From Gimesia algae (GTDB lineage: Bacteria; Planctomycetota; Planctomycetia; Planctomycetales; Planctomycetaceae): a stretch of DNA of 64,000 bases. The stretch spans positions 7,011,029 to 7,075,028 of the forward strand of contig NZ_CP036343.1 in NCBI RefSeq assembly GCF_007746795.1, given 5' to 3'. The first letter of the stretch is position 1. Every line of letters begins with the position of its first letter. This document shows positions 48,703 through 57,769 of the stretch, one piece after another. The position numbers and the translations under genes were made by a program. The notes beneath the pieces were generated by a model. The model worked only from the letters and a program-made list of their open reading frames with translations, was not told where the DNA came from and did no database searches.

Positions 48703-49140
48703 ATGGATGAGTTCATGCAGGCGGCGATTGAAGAAGCCGAAAAAGGACACGATGCAGGAGGCGTACCCATCGGGTCGGTGCTGGTTCACGAAGGCAAAAT
48801 CATCGGCCGCGGACACAACCAGCGACAGCAGAAAGGAAGCGCGATTCTGCATGGCGAGATGTCGGCATTGGAAGATGCAGGCCGGCAGCCGGCCCACGTG
48901 TATCGTAACTGTGTGATTTACACAACGCTCTCCCCCTGCCCGATGTGCAGCGGCGCGATTCGCCTGTACCAGATCCCCCGCGTCGTCATCGGCGAGAACC
49001 AGACCTTCCTGGGTGACGAACGCCTGCTGAAATCGAGCGGCATCGAAATCGAAGTCCTGCAGGACCCACACTGCATTCAACTGATGGAAGAGTTCATCGC
49101 CGCCCACCCCGAGATGTGGAACGAAGATATCGGGGAGTGA
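48703..49140 (+). CDS. Cytosine deaminase of the yeast Fcy1 type
   Basis: A 145-residue zinc-dependent deaminase. His50 and Glu52 in LHGEMSALE and Cys79 and Cys82 in SPCPMCSGA are the zinc ligands and proton shuttle. The sequence follows fungal cytosine deaminase over its whole length: GGVPIGSVLV, GRGHNQRQQKGSA, YTTLSPCPMC, IPRVVIGEN and the C-terminal WNEDIGE all have direct counterparts in yeast Fcy1, while the fold differs from the large amidohydrolase CodA of most bacteria. Deamination of cytosine to uracil is therefore the most likely role. It begins 38 bases after the SGNH gene. Confidence 0.88.
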   Translation: MDEFMQAAIEEAEKGHDAGGVPIGSVLVHEGKIIGRGHNQRQQKGSAILHGEMSALEDAGRQPAHVYRNCVIYTTLSPCPMCSGAIRLYQIPRVVIGENQTFLGDERLLKSSGIEIEVLQDPHCIQLMEEFIAAHPEMWNEDIGE

Positions 49141-49274
49141 TACACGGGTAAAATTTTCTTAGCAGCTCTGATGACGATACTACAGACCTGCTTTTCTGTG
49201 CGATTCCCTGGCAATCATGGAAATGTGTCATTGGAAGGAAGAGCATCTTCACAAGCTTTATAGAGATTTGCAAA

Positions 49275-49376
49275 AACCGGGGCTAATGGTGAACTCCTTG
49301 CAGTCGACTGTGTGACAGAAGATTGAACGCCGATTTGTGAATCAACAAGATCAGCCGCACGGCGTTAGCCGCGGTT
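49275..49376. repeat. Repeat-like element with inverted ends
   Basis: AACCGGGGCTAA (49275-49286) and TTAGCCGCGGTT (49365-49376) are inverted copies with one mismatch, enclosing about 78 bases that include a short GCCG-CA-CGGC hairpin at 49354-49363. The right end, reading AACCGCGGCTAACGCCGTGC on the minus strand, resembles repeats I associate with planctomycete intergenic regions. No second copy is in this window, so its status as a dispersed repeat is an expectation, not shown here. The whole 305-base gap between 49140 and 49446 has no gene. Confidence 0.4.
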
Positions 49377-49445
49377 CCTGTCCACTTCATTTGGCCTGCA
49401 TAACTTGATTGCCTTTTACAAAGTCTCATTCGAATTGAGAAGCAA

Positions 49446-49991
49446 TTACCAGGACTGAATCATCTCATCACCGCGATCAAGTACTTCGCGAATGGCAGTT
49501 ACCAGTTCATCGAGGGTATGAAGGCTTGTCGTTGAAAACCCGAATGATTGTGGTTCCTTCTGCCGGGAAGCAATTGCCGGTCTGACAACAGCGAACTGAA
49601 AACTCGGCTCTAATTGATCGACGTGCAGATCGCTGATCAGGTCCACGTCCCGTGCCACCTTACAGGCTGGGACATCAAAGAATTGCGCGATCGCTTCTCT
49701 TAGCTCGAGTAACAGCGAGGTATCTTCGCATGGTCTGGCTGACAGAAACTGTTCGTCGGTTGAATCCCATGAGGCGAGTAAATTGCCACGGACTTTCTTT
49801 ATCGTGGCAGAATGCCTGGCAAAGTCCCGGCTGCCCAGCAGAACCGCGGCAAAGAATGTGCAGAAGGCAGGTATCGAGGCCCCCACCAGCCGTGCGATCC
49901 AGGGCCCATCTGTAATAAAGAGTGAGACCACAAATCCGATCACGAACGGCACAACAGCCAACAGTCCGGAAAATATCAAGAGGAATCGCAT
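49446..49991 (-). CDS. Membrane protein with ACP-like domain lacking the serine
   Basis: A 181-residue protein with two N-terminal membrane spans (about residues 2-26 and 32-52) and a cytosolic domain. From about residue 95 the line LREAIAQFFDVP, then VARDVDLISDLHVDQLEP, follows acyl carrier protein helices I-II: in ACP the site reads DLGxDSL, and here Gln replaces the serine that carries phosphopantetheine. The domain therefore cannot be charged in the usual way, if it is an ACP relative at all. Similarity is by motif reading only. It stands alone between the cytosine deaminase and the sialate O-acetylesterase. Confidence 0.62.
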   Translation of the reverse strand: MRFLLIFSGLLAVVPFVIGFVVSLFITDGPWIARLVGASIPAFCTFFAAVLLGSRDFARHSATIKKVRGNLLASWDSTDEQFLSARPCEDTSLLLELREAIAQFFDVPACKVARDVDLISDLHVDQLEPSFQFAVVRPAIASRQKEPQSFGFSTTSLHTLDELVTAIREVLDRGDEMIQSW

Positions 49992-50067
49992 TGATCAGTC
50001 ATCTCCCCCACTGAGTACGCCGAACGGGATCAGGACTATTTTACATAACAATGCAAAGGCAGCCTCT

Positions 50068-52248
50068 CTACTGAGTCTGCACCAGCACACGTAATCGCTT
50101 CACTTCGTATTGTGAGGCGTTGGACATGAAGGTCCAGTCGCGGGTTTTTCCGGTACTGTTGCCGATGCCGACGTCTGCGCCGGGTCCGCTTTTCCACTGG
50201 TTGATGGCGAAGATCGTCTGCTTCGCCTCATAGTTGTGGACCTGCATGCAGCCGTAACCGTCTGAAGGCTCGGATGGTTCATCGCCGAAATCCCAGAGGG
50301 TCGCACTGGCGTTGGGGATGTTCTTCGCATTCAATGGGCCGTAGTTGCTCGGCCAGAATTCGATGTTGCCGCCGGGCAGACCTTTACCCGTCACGATACC
50401 GGGCACATTGGAAACCACATTGAGATTATTCACCTTCGTTTGAAAGCTGGCTTTGCTCTCAAACGTGGGCACAGCAATTTTAGTGATATCAGTGGTGAAG
50501 GCGTCCATGGAGACATACACGTATTGCGTTTCTTCACCGATCTTCTGCAGCTCCAGGAAGTAGGCGATGCGGCCATAGGGCGTGGTAAAATCCTGACTCG
50601 AATTGAAAGTGTAATTGATTTTGCTGCCCAGATTTTTCAAATCAAGATCGTAGACCAGTGTGTACTCTTTGGATTCTTCGACTTTGAGTGACATCCAGTC
50701 GCGCTGGGGCACATCGCCTGCCCGGAAGGGAGTCGCTGGCAGACCTTCTTTGTTGGACAGATTGGGTTCTGCCAGTTTATTCCAGCCGAACCGCATGGCG
50801 GCGGCCTGCTTGACTTTGGGAGAAGACAGAATCACCGAGTCCCCTTCAATGACAGCTTCGGCGGGAACGAAGTCGGTTTCTTCGCCGATGATTTCGAACC
50901 AGTTGAGCGGTTTACCATCGCGCGAGACGAGTCCGCTGCCGACATGATCGAAGGTCACACGCAGTTTGGCGCCTTCTTTCTTAAGCGATTTGAAGACCGG
51001 CCCGGAATGCACAAGGCCTTTCTGGCCGTATGTGTTTGCCAGCGCGATCAGTGCCAGACGATCGCCGACGTCCTGCTTGTTGGTGGGATGGATGTCCTTC
51101 AAATCGCCGATATCATGAATCACGACCTGCCCGGTATGGGGAATCTCCAGCGCCTTGTTCTGCGCTTCCCAGAAGACAGGCAGAATACTGGGCGATTCGC
51201 TACCGTACTGAAAGGGAGCGATCTGAACGTAAAGGAAAGGAAATTCTCCCTGGTTCCAGACTTCGCGCCAGCCGCCGATGAGGGCTTTCATTTTTTCATA
51301 GTAAAGCATGCCTTCGCCGTGATTGGATTCGCCTTGATACCAGATGGCACCACGAATGGCGAACGGAACGAGGGGATGAATCATACCGTTATAAAGCGTG
51401 GTGGGAGAACTGCGACTGGTGAGCGGCTGAATGGCCGTGGGATACGCAGGAGGCGGCGCGAGCGGCGTTTCCGCTTTCAATGCCGTTTTTGCTTCCGCCG
51501 TCCAGTTTTCCAGGCCTTTCAGATAATTTCCCAGAGTAGCCTGATAGGCGGCGGTTGCGGGGTTGGTGAGTTGCACCTGTTTCTCGATGTCGGCCAGCGC
51601 GGGAACTTGCGCAAATCCTACAGGGGGCGTCCAGGGTTCGATGCGAGTGCCGCCCCAGGAAGAATTGATCAGCCCGATCGGGACATTAAGTTCCCTGTGT
51701 AATTTGAGACCGAAGAAATAACCGGCTCCGGTATAGCTGCCTACGGTTTCGGGCGAACAGACGGTCCAGGCGGCATCGACGTCATCTTGTGGAAAGCCAT
51801 GGGGAACCTTGGGAATTTTGATGTGACGAATCAGCGGGTAGTTGGCGGCCGCCTGTTCCTGTTCGAAATTGTTGCTGCGGGAAACGGGCCATTCCATGTT
51901 GGACTGTCCCGAGCAGAGCCAGACTTCGCCGATCAGCACGTCTGAAATTGTGACCGTGTTTTTTTCTCTGACCATGAGCGTTATCGGATCGCCGATCTGC
52001 TGAGGTGGCATTTTCACCATCCACTCGCCTGCAGCGTTGGCAACTGTAGAAGTAATAGAAGTGCCCAGTTTCACCGAGACCTCATTCCCCGGATCGGCCC
52101 AGCCCCAGACCGGAAGGGGCTGCCCACGCTGCAGAACCATGTGATCCCCAAAGATATGGGGGAGACGGACTTCCGCCTGGGTCTGTGCGGTCACACAAAA
52201 CAGAACAAAGCAGGTCACAGCGAACAGTGAGATGCGATTTGATTTCAT
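50068..52248 (-). CDS. Secreted sialate O-acetylesterase-like protein (DUF303)
   Basis: A 726-residue protein with a signal peptide (core ISLFAVTCFVLFCVTAQT). The SGNH-like catalytic part has GEVWLCSGQSNMEWPV (Ser in GQSNMEW is the nucleophile), SSWGGTRIEPW, GAIWYQGESNHGEG and, near residue 435, QDVGDRLALIALANTYG, the classic pattern of sialate O-acetylesterases. The last 230 residues form an extra beta-rich module, perhaps for carbohydrate binding. The ATG at 52248 begins the signal peptide; a longer upstream frame is not protein-like. It likely removes O-acetyl groups from sugars, not necessarily sialic acid. Confidence 0.9.
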   Translation of the reverse strand: MKSNRISLFAVTCFVLFCVTAQTQAEVRLPHIFGDHMVLQRGQPLPVWGWADPGNEVSVKLGTSITSTVANAAGEWMVKMPPQQIGDPITLMVREKNTVTISDVLIGEVWLCSGQSNMEWPVSRSNNFEQEQAAANYPLIRHIKIPKVPHGFPQDDVDAAWTVCSPETVGSYTGAGYFFGLKLHRELNVPIGLINSSWGGTRIEPWTPPVGFAQVPALADIEKQVQLTNPATAAYQATLGNYLKGLENWTAEAKTALKAETPLAPPPAYPTAIQPLTSRSSPTTLYNGMIHPLVPFAIRGAIWYQGESNHGEGMLYYEKMKALIGGWREVWNQGEFPFLYVQIAPFQYGSESPSILPVFWEAQNKALEIPHTGQVVIHDIGDLKDIHPTNKQDVGDRLALIALANTYGQKGLVHSGPVFKSLKKEGAKLRVTFDHVGSGLVSRDGKPLNWFEIIGEETDFVPAEAVIEGDSVILSSPKVKQAAAMRFGWNKLAEPNLSNKEGLPATPFRAGDVPQRDWMSLKVEESKEYTLVYDLDLKNLGSKINYTFNSSQDFTTPYGRIAYFLELQKIGEETQYVYVSMDAFTTDITKIAVPTFESKASFQTKVNNLNVVSNVPGIVTGKGLPGGNIEFWPSNYGPLNAKNIPNASATLWDFGDEPSEPSDGYGCMQVHNYEAKQTIFAINQWKSGPGADVGIGNSTGKTRDWTFMSNASQYEVKRLRVLVQTQ

Positions 52249-52494
52249 CAGGGTTTCAATTCGTTTGGAGTAATACGTGAGTAGCTGGCAGGAAACAAAG
52301 AATGAGGAATGAATCCTGCTCTCTATTAAAATGATCACCAAATTTTGCACACGACGCAAGGGAAATGCCTGAGATTCACAACTATCGCTCAATACCAAAG
52401 CAATCTGCGCGACGGTGTTTCAGTGAGACGGAAGATATCGGCTGGCGCTCTGCCGGACCTGATACAGGGGGAATTGGGCAACAGTACTTCTGTT

Positions 52495-55400
52495 TCAATC
52501 ACCAAGTGGTTTGAGGCGCAGTGTGAGGGTTACCTCATCGGGATAGCGCCCGTCCGGTCCGGAGCTAAGCAATTCGACCTTCTGACGCTGCGTTTGAAAT
52601 CCCGGATAGGACGCGGTGAGTTCATAGATGCCCGGTGGTCCTGCAAACGAATACCTCTCATTCTGCTGGCTGTGAAGGGAGATTGTTCCCGAGCTGTTTT
52701 GCAGTTCAAGATCACAGCCTGGCAGCGGGACCCCATTCTGGGTGAAGACGTTGATCACTCGTAATGCCATATTCCTGGACGGATTTTTAATGTCGTTGGG
52801 AGTCAGGTTCAGGGATTTCGTTTCCTGCGCTTTGAGCGAGACCGGAAACGATTCAGTGGGATTTCGAATATCCTGTCTGGTTAAAAAATAGTTGCCCGCG
52901 GGAATATTGCCAGCCGTAAAGTTCCCCTTTTGATCAGGGTAGATGTGTGTCAGCAGCTGTTTATCCTCGCTCCATAATTTGAGCGAAGTGCAACCACCCG
53001 GGCCACAGAGCGATTCGTCCAGCTTACCCTGCAAGGATGACACACCTTCTGGTAATGGCAGCGTGACAGTGGAGTTCAACGATTCGGGAGTGACGCTGAT
53101 TTTCTTTCGCACCGCAGGATAACCGGGACGCTGGGCGACTAATTCGTATTCGCCCGGCGGGACCAGATTGAAGACATAAGGTTCACTATTATTCTGGCGT
53201 GGTGCCAGGATGCCCGTATCCAGGCCGAATGTCCAGACGGGGTTGTAAGTCTGAAGCGTCAGGCGCAGGTTTTCGGTCGCCTTTGGCGTACATTTCACCG
53301 TGAGCGTGCCGATTTTCTGTTCGATGGTGCCGAGATCCTGATCTTTTGCAAGCAACTGGAACGAGTCGACGCGAACCCATTTATCATGCATTCCCGGGAC
53401 CGCGTAATACAGAGTTCGTTCGGCGGGACCTGCTCCATAGAATTGAAATCCTCCATCGCCGCCGGTGATGGTAAACGCACGAAAGATGCCAAAATTCGGG
53501 TTCTCGCCGGCAAGCAGTAGACGCGTGTTTGATAAGGGGGCTCCGTTGACTTTCAACCGTCCTGTCAATTCGGGACGACCACCTAGATTGAGTATGCTGG
53601 TCTTACCATTTTCAGGCAGAATGGCCTGACGCACGACGCCATTCGAATTCCCTTCGTCGGCTCGTAGCACGTAACAGAGTTGTTCGGGCAGATGCGCGAC
53701 TGAGTACTGGCCTTTTTCATCGGTGATCACGGTGGCTAAACGTCCCGCATCACTGGTGGCACTACCGCTGTAGCCAAAACTGTCTTGAAAGAATAAGGTC
53801 ACGTTTGGTTCCGGCTGGCCTGCGTCATCAGTAACCAGTCCCTGTACCGTACCGCCACGTTTGAGAGTCACCTTGATATCAGGAATCGGAGTGGCTGTAA
53901 GGTCGATCGCTTTGACAATCGCAAAGACATAGTCCGGGTGAGTAACTTTCAGGGATTCCCTACCGGCGTCAAGGTGGGTCAGGGTGAATTTTCCATCAAC
54001 GGTTTTTGCAGATCCTTCCTCTGTTGTAAAAGCCCCTAATGCCGGTGGCATGACGCCTCTGGATTTGGAGAGGGGAATCACGGTGGCTCCGTTGATCGGC
54101 TGACCTTGTGCATTCACAACAGTTCCAGAAAGAGAAACCCCCGCTGTCAGTTTGACCTGGATCGGTTTCCCCTGGTTTTCATCGGTATTGATCGGTTCGC
54201 TCAGGGTTTGTGCAAAACCGTTCGCAGCGACTTCAATCCTGTAAATTCCAGGTCCATTCACTTCCACTGCGAATTTCCCGTTTAAATTATTGACGTCCTC
54301 CCAGCGGGAGCTCTGTACAAAATTAGGACCACGTAATGTCCTGATCTTGATCGCACGAACCTGGTATTTTTTGACTGGCAGAGAGCTATCGCCGCGGACG
54401 ACCGTGCCTTGCAGTTTTGGTTTTCCTTTCACCACCACATTGAGAGTGATATTTTCAGACGGAGCGGAGACATCGTGCGCCCCTTGCAACTCGAAATTGG
54501 GGGACTGGATATCGAGTTTATATTTACCACGCTGAATGGGATCGATCCGAAATTCTGTCTTCCCTGGCCTGATATAGACGCTGCCACTCCGCTGCGGGTC
54601 ATCTGAATTTGCGAAGATCCAGAAACCACGATATTGCTGAGGGTCGCCAGTAAAGTTGATCTTGCCGGAAATTGAGACCAGCGAGGCGGGTGAAGGATAA
54701 TGGAGCTTTAAGGAGAGAGGTTGCTCCTGCTTCAACAGAGTGGTTGAGTTGAGCATCGGCTTTCTCGTAAATGTGCTCCCCCCCGCAGGTACAGACACCG
54801 TGACGTTGTAGACATCATCCACGATGTGAGGCAGAGTAAAGGTACCATCCTTGCTGATCTCATAACCAGAGGGAGATCTGCCGAAGGTCCACCAGTCGGG
54901 CAGCGCAATGATCTTCCACCCGGCCGGAGGTTTGCCGTCCGAGCAGAGGACTTTACCTTTTACTTCGATTCCCTTGCGCTGTACCAGTTTCCGTTTGACG
55001 ATTTTTTCAGGATCGTCGAGTTTGATCACCAGTCTCGCAAAGCCATACTTCGACGAGGAGGTCGCAATCTGGTATTCGAACTCAGACGGTTTCAAGCCCA
55101 GTGTCACCTGGCCTGTGCGATCGGTGGAGACGGTTTCCGGACTGAAACCACTTGTGTCTGTCAAAGATTTGGCATGAACGGTGACATCAGGCACAAGTTT
55201 ACCCTGCTCATCCACGGTTTCGATACGCAACTGGCAGGCACGTTCGAGTGTGATATTCTCTACCGTATGTGAATTGGATGAGAGAATGACGCGCGGACAA
55301 TCTGTGCTTCGTTCAACCCCCACCCACCGCAGCGACTTGATCATCATCCGGTGCTCTCCCGGCTTTTGGATCTTCGAAAACAGATAATATCCTTCCTGAT

Positions 55401-56874
55401 CCGTTTTTGTCTGAATCAGACGCCCGCCATTCTGGTGCAGGAGTATGACCTCGGCATCGGTCACAGGCGCGCCAGATTGATCTACAATGCGTCCACTGAG
55501 GATGCCTTGCGAGACAGGTGATTCTTTTTTGACACTTTTCGGTTGCGCTGAAGGCTCTGATTTCTGGTTCGGTTTCTGCTTCGCCTTCGTTGCCGCCGTC
55601 TGATTCGATTTTGGTTCCTGCTCTGTTTTCGCCGACGGTGCTTTGTCCTGTTTCACTTCCGGATCAACTGCCGCTTGAGAACGATCCATCCGCGACATGG
55701 GCAGCAGCAAGATGCCAGCAAGGATGATGGTTGCAAAACCGGCAAACCCCAACCTGGCAGACCGGGGAACAGGACGCGAAATAATCCGTCGCACACGCTG
55801 TGCCAGCGGCTTACGCGGTTCGAGAATTCCAATCAGTTGCAAGCTGAGCTTATCTGGAAACGAGGTCAGAGCCGCGATATCCAGTAACGTAGACGAATAC
55901 TGGTGTGATTGCACCTGGAGTGTCACCAGCACAGTTTCATCCACGGCCTGTTCGCGTAAGCGTCTGAGCATGCTATGAGCAATCCACACCAGTGGATTAT
56001 AAAAATAAAGAATCAGCAGCAAAGTCTGTAGACAGTTCAACTGCAGATCGTAGCGTTTCCAGTGCGCGAGTTCGTGCACGAAGACCTGCCGCAGCTGATC
56101 GTGGTTAAGTTGATCCAGCAGGTGACGAGGCAGGATGATCGTCGGTTTCCAGAGTCCACAAATTGCCGGACTGCCGACCTGATCAGAGATTTTCAGTTGT
56201 ACAACATGTTGTTTGAGACCAGACAGCTGACAGCAATCATTGAGCAGGTTGACCAGTTCAGACGGTGCACCATCTGCTCGTTTGACAAGATACCGAACCT
56301 GGCGTGTGCGACGGACGACGAAAACACACAAGACTACCACGACCGATAACCAGGCCAGTAACAGCATTGCTGTGGGGTTGAGCCGTTGATAGGGAACGGG
56401 AGTTGCTTCGCGAGGTTCTGCAACTGGCAGAGGTGGAACCGGTGTGACGCTGGAAGCCATTGAGGGAAATTCAGCGGGCTCTGGTGCGACATCGGGAATC
56501 ACAACCGGAACAGGCGGTCGTTCTGTTGAAACAGGTGCTGTTGGTGTGGTCTGTAGTTTGAAAGATTCAGTCGATTCGACGTTCACCACGGCGGGGGAAG
56601 ATTCGACTGGAGAATTTGCGGGAATGTAGTCCGTTAACCAGTACGCGGCGCTGGCAGGAGAGTAAAGCGTGACTGGTAGAATAAGCTTGAGCAATACCAG
56701 AGACCAGAGCCAATACCGGGTGACGGCGCGCACTCTATGGCGCAGGCATAAATCGACCAGCAGCAAAACGACCACCAGGACACAGACCTGCGCAAACATC
56801 GCACTGCTGAAACTCCAGAATCTCTCGCCATAGTGATTGAGCAGTGTAATGATCTCATTCAATGGTTCAGCCAT
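52495..56874 (-). CDS. BlaR1/M56-type metallopeptidase with carboxypeptidase-regulatory repeats
   Basis: A 1459-residue protein. The N-terminal part is BlaR1/MecR1-like: spans near residues 25-45, 55-75, 170-190 and 380-398, and a zinc peptidase with HELAHWKRYD at 267 and a downstream EQAVDE element, the M56 signature. After the fourth span and a Lys/Gln/Pro-rich linker (about 410-465) the exported part is not a beta-lactam sensor but at least six to seven beta-sandwich repeats, each starting like LSGRIVDQSGAPVTDAEV, SLSGTVVNAQGQPINGATV or VQGLVTDDAGQPEPNVTL. It begins 31 bases after blaI. By analogy the peptidase cleaves BlaI when the outside part is engaged. Confidence 0.88.
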   Translation of the reverse strand: MAEPLNEIITLLNHYGERFWSFSSAMFAQVCVLVVVLLLVDLCLRHRVRAVTRYWLWSLVLLKLILPVTLYSPASAAYWLTDYIPANSPVESSPAVVNVESTESFKLQTTPTAPVSTERPPVPVVIPDVAPEPAEFPSMASSVTPVPPLPVAEPREATPVPYQRLNPTAMLLLAWLSVVVVLCVFVVRRTRQVRYLVKRADGAPSELVNLLNDCCQLSGLKQHVVQLKISDQVGSPAICGLWKPTIILPRHLLDQLNHDQLRQVFVHELAHWKRYDLQLNCLQTLLLILYFYNPLVWIAHSMLRRLREQAVDETVLVTLQVQSHQYSSTLLDIAALTSFPDKLSLQLIGILEPRKPLAQRVRRIISRPVPRSARLGFAGFATIILAGILLLPMSRMDRSQAAVDPEVKQDKAPSAKTEQEPKSNQTAATKAKQKPNQKSEPSAQPKSVKKESPVSQGILSGRIVDQSGAPVTDAEVILLHQNGGRLIQTKTDQEGYYLFSKIQKPGEHRMMIKSLRWVGVERSTDCPRVILSSNSHTVENITLERACQLRIETVDEQGKLVPDVTVHAKSLTDTSGFSPETVSTDRTGQVTLGLKPSEFEYQIATSSSKYGFARLVIKLDDPEKIVKRKLVQRKGIEVKGKVLCSDGKPPAGWKIIALPDWWTFGRSPSGYEISKDGTFTLPHIVDDVYNVTVSVPAGGSTFTRKPMLNSTTLLKQEQPLSLKLHYPSPASLVSISGKINFTGDPQQYRGFWIFANSDDPQRSGSVYIRPGKTEFRIDPIQRGKYKLDIQSPNFELQGAHDVSAPSENITLNVVVKGKPKLQGTVVRGDSSLPVKKYQVRAIKIRTLRGPNFVQSSRWEDVNNLNGKFAVEVNGPGIYRIEVAANGFAQTLSEPINTDENQGKPIQVKLTAGVSLSGTVVNAQGQPINGATVIPLSKSRGVMPPALGAFTTEEGSAKTVDGKFTLTHLDAGRESLKVTHPDYVFAIVKAIDLTATPIPDIKVTLKRGGTVQGLVTDDAGQPEPNVTLFFQDSFGYSGSATSDAGRLATVITDEKGQYSVAHLPEQLCYVLRADEGNSNGVVRQAILPENGKTSILNLGGRPELTGRLKVNGAPLSNTRLLLAGENPNFGIFRAFTITGGDGGFQFYGAGPAERTLYYAVPGMHDKWVRVDSFQLLAKDQDLGTIEQKIGTLTVKCTPKATENLRLTLQTYNPVWTFGLDTGILAPRQNNSEPYVFNLVPPGEYELVAQRPGYPAVRKKISVTPESLNSTVTLPLPEGVSSLQGKLDESLCGPGGCTSLKLWSEDKQLLTHIYPDQKGNFTAGNIPAGNYFLTRQDIRNPTESFPVSLKAQETKSLNLTPNDIKNPSRNMALRVINVFTQNGVPLPGCDLELQNSSGTISLHSQQNERYSFAGPPGIYELTASYPGFQTQRQKVELLSSGPDGRYPDEVTLTLRLKPLGD

Positions 56875-56905
56875 GTCTCTGACTCCCAATCTTAAAATGT
56901 GTTGC

Positions 56906-57310
56906 TTACTCAGGCTTGCGATCGGCACGTTTGATGATCTTGCGGAGTTGCTGAATCTCTTCGGTAGTGAGTTCTTCTTCGTCGACGATGAACTGCAGCA
57001 TGGGAGTCAAAGCACCATTAAAGGCGCGACTGAGCAAACGCTTCAACTCACCACGTTTCGCATTGTCGGGGCTGATAGCCGAGCTGAACAGGTTCAGGTT
57101 CCGGATCGACTTCCTGGTTAACAGCCCCTTGGTCACCATGCGATCCATCGTGGTCTTTACCGTGCTGTAAGCCCAGGCGTAAGATTCCGCCAACGCTTCC
57201 TGGACCGTTCCCGCGGCACAGGGTTCGTGCTCCCAGACCACGTTCATAATGACCCATTCCACGTCGGTCATGGTTGTGGACGGCTGATTCGATTTTGCTT
57301 TTTTGCCCAT
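56906..57310 (-). CDS. BlaI/MecI family repressor
   Basis: A 134-residue winged-helix repressor. TDVEWVIMNVVWEHEPCAAG near residues 15-34, SYAWAYSTVKTTMDRMVTKGLL near 45-65 and the C-terminal helix with LKRLLSRAFNGALTPML match BlaI/MecI. The ATG at 57310 has GAGGAG 8 bases upstream. It lies directly before the M56 peptidase gene that should inactivate it, the standard gene pair, and a palindrome with the core ACTACA-N2-TGT is upstream. The target genes are not known; no beta-lactamase is adjacent. Confidence 0.93.
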   Translation of the reverse strand: MGKKAKSNQPSTTMTDVEWVIMNVVWEHEPCAAGTVQEALAESYAWAYSTVKTTMDRMVTKGLLTRKSIRNLNLFSSAISPDNAKRGELKRLLSRAFNGALTPMLQFIVDEEELTTEEIQQLRKIIKRADRKPE

Positions 57311-57337
57311 CAGTTTCTCCTCATATTCGACACATGC

Positions 57338-57360
57338 CGACATTACACTACATTTGTCGA
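57338..57360. promoter_or_regulatory. Candidate BlaI operator upstream of the repressor gene
   Basis: ACTACATTTGTCGA (57347-57360) keeps the left half of the BlaI/MecI consensus ACTACA-N2-TGTAGT and the TGT of the right half, 37-50 bases before the ATG of the repressor. A wider inverted repeat CGACA-N12-TGTCG spans 57338-57359. BlaI/MecI repressors normally autoregulate from such a site, so this is a reasonable operator, but one arm is weak. Confidence 0.4.
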
Positions 57361-57541
57361 ACTGTCAAGAAAATGTTTTCCAGATTATCAGAAAATAAAT
57401 CAGAGCATCCGAAGCAGGATCGTACGGATCAACGCGCGGACGACTTCAAAAATTAATCCTCTGATAATCGGAATTGAACAATTTCGAGAATAATGGACCT
57501 GCGTAGAGAATTTGTAAGCGAACTTAGAGGACAATGATTCC

Positions 57542-57769
57542 ATGAATGAACCTGTTGCACCGGAAATGGCTGGCATTGCCTGTTTGTGTCTTGGATTAGC
57601 GCTGATCATCTGCGCGACCTGGTACCCTCAATTTCTTCTCTACCGCATGCATGCAGACCGAGTGGCCAGACATTGTGGAGAAGCAGCCACTAAGAAATTA
57701 TTTCAATTGATTGGCATCGTTTCTGTCGGGTTCAGTATCAAACACTTCCTTGGTGCCTGGTTTTCATGA
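57542..57769 (+). CDS. Small membrane protein, hypothetical
   Basis: A 75-residue protein with one good membrane span (GIACLCLGLALIICATWYPQFLLY, about residues 10-33) and a second weaker hydrophobic stretch at the end (LIGIVSVGFSIKHFLGAWF). No family is recognised. The ribosome site is weak (AGAGGACA region). The gene is plausible because it sits alone between divergent neighbours in a gene-sized window and reads as a typical small inner-membrane protein. Confidence 0.5.
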   Translation: MNEPVAPEMAGIACLCLGLALIICATWYPQFLLYRMHADRVARHCGEAATKKLFQLIGIVSVGFSIKHFLGAWFS

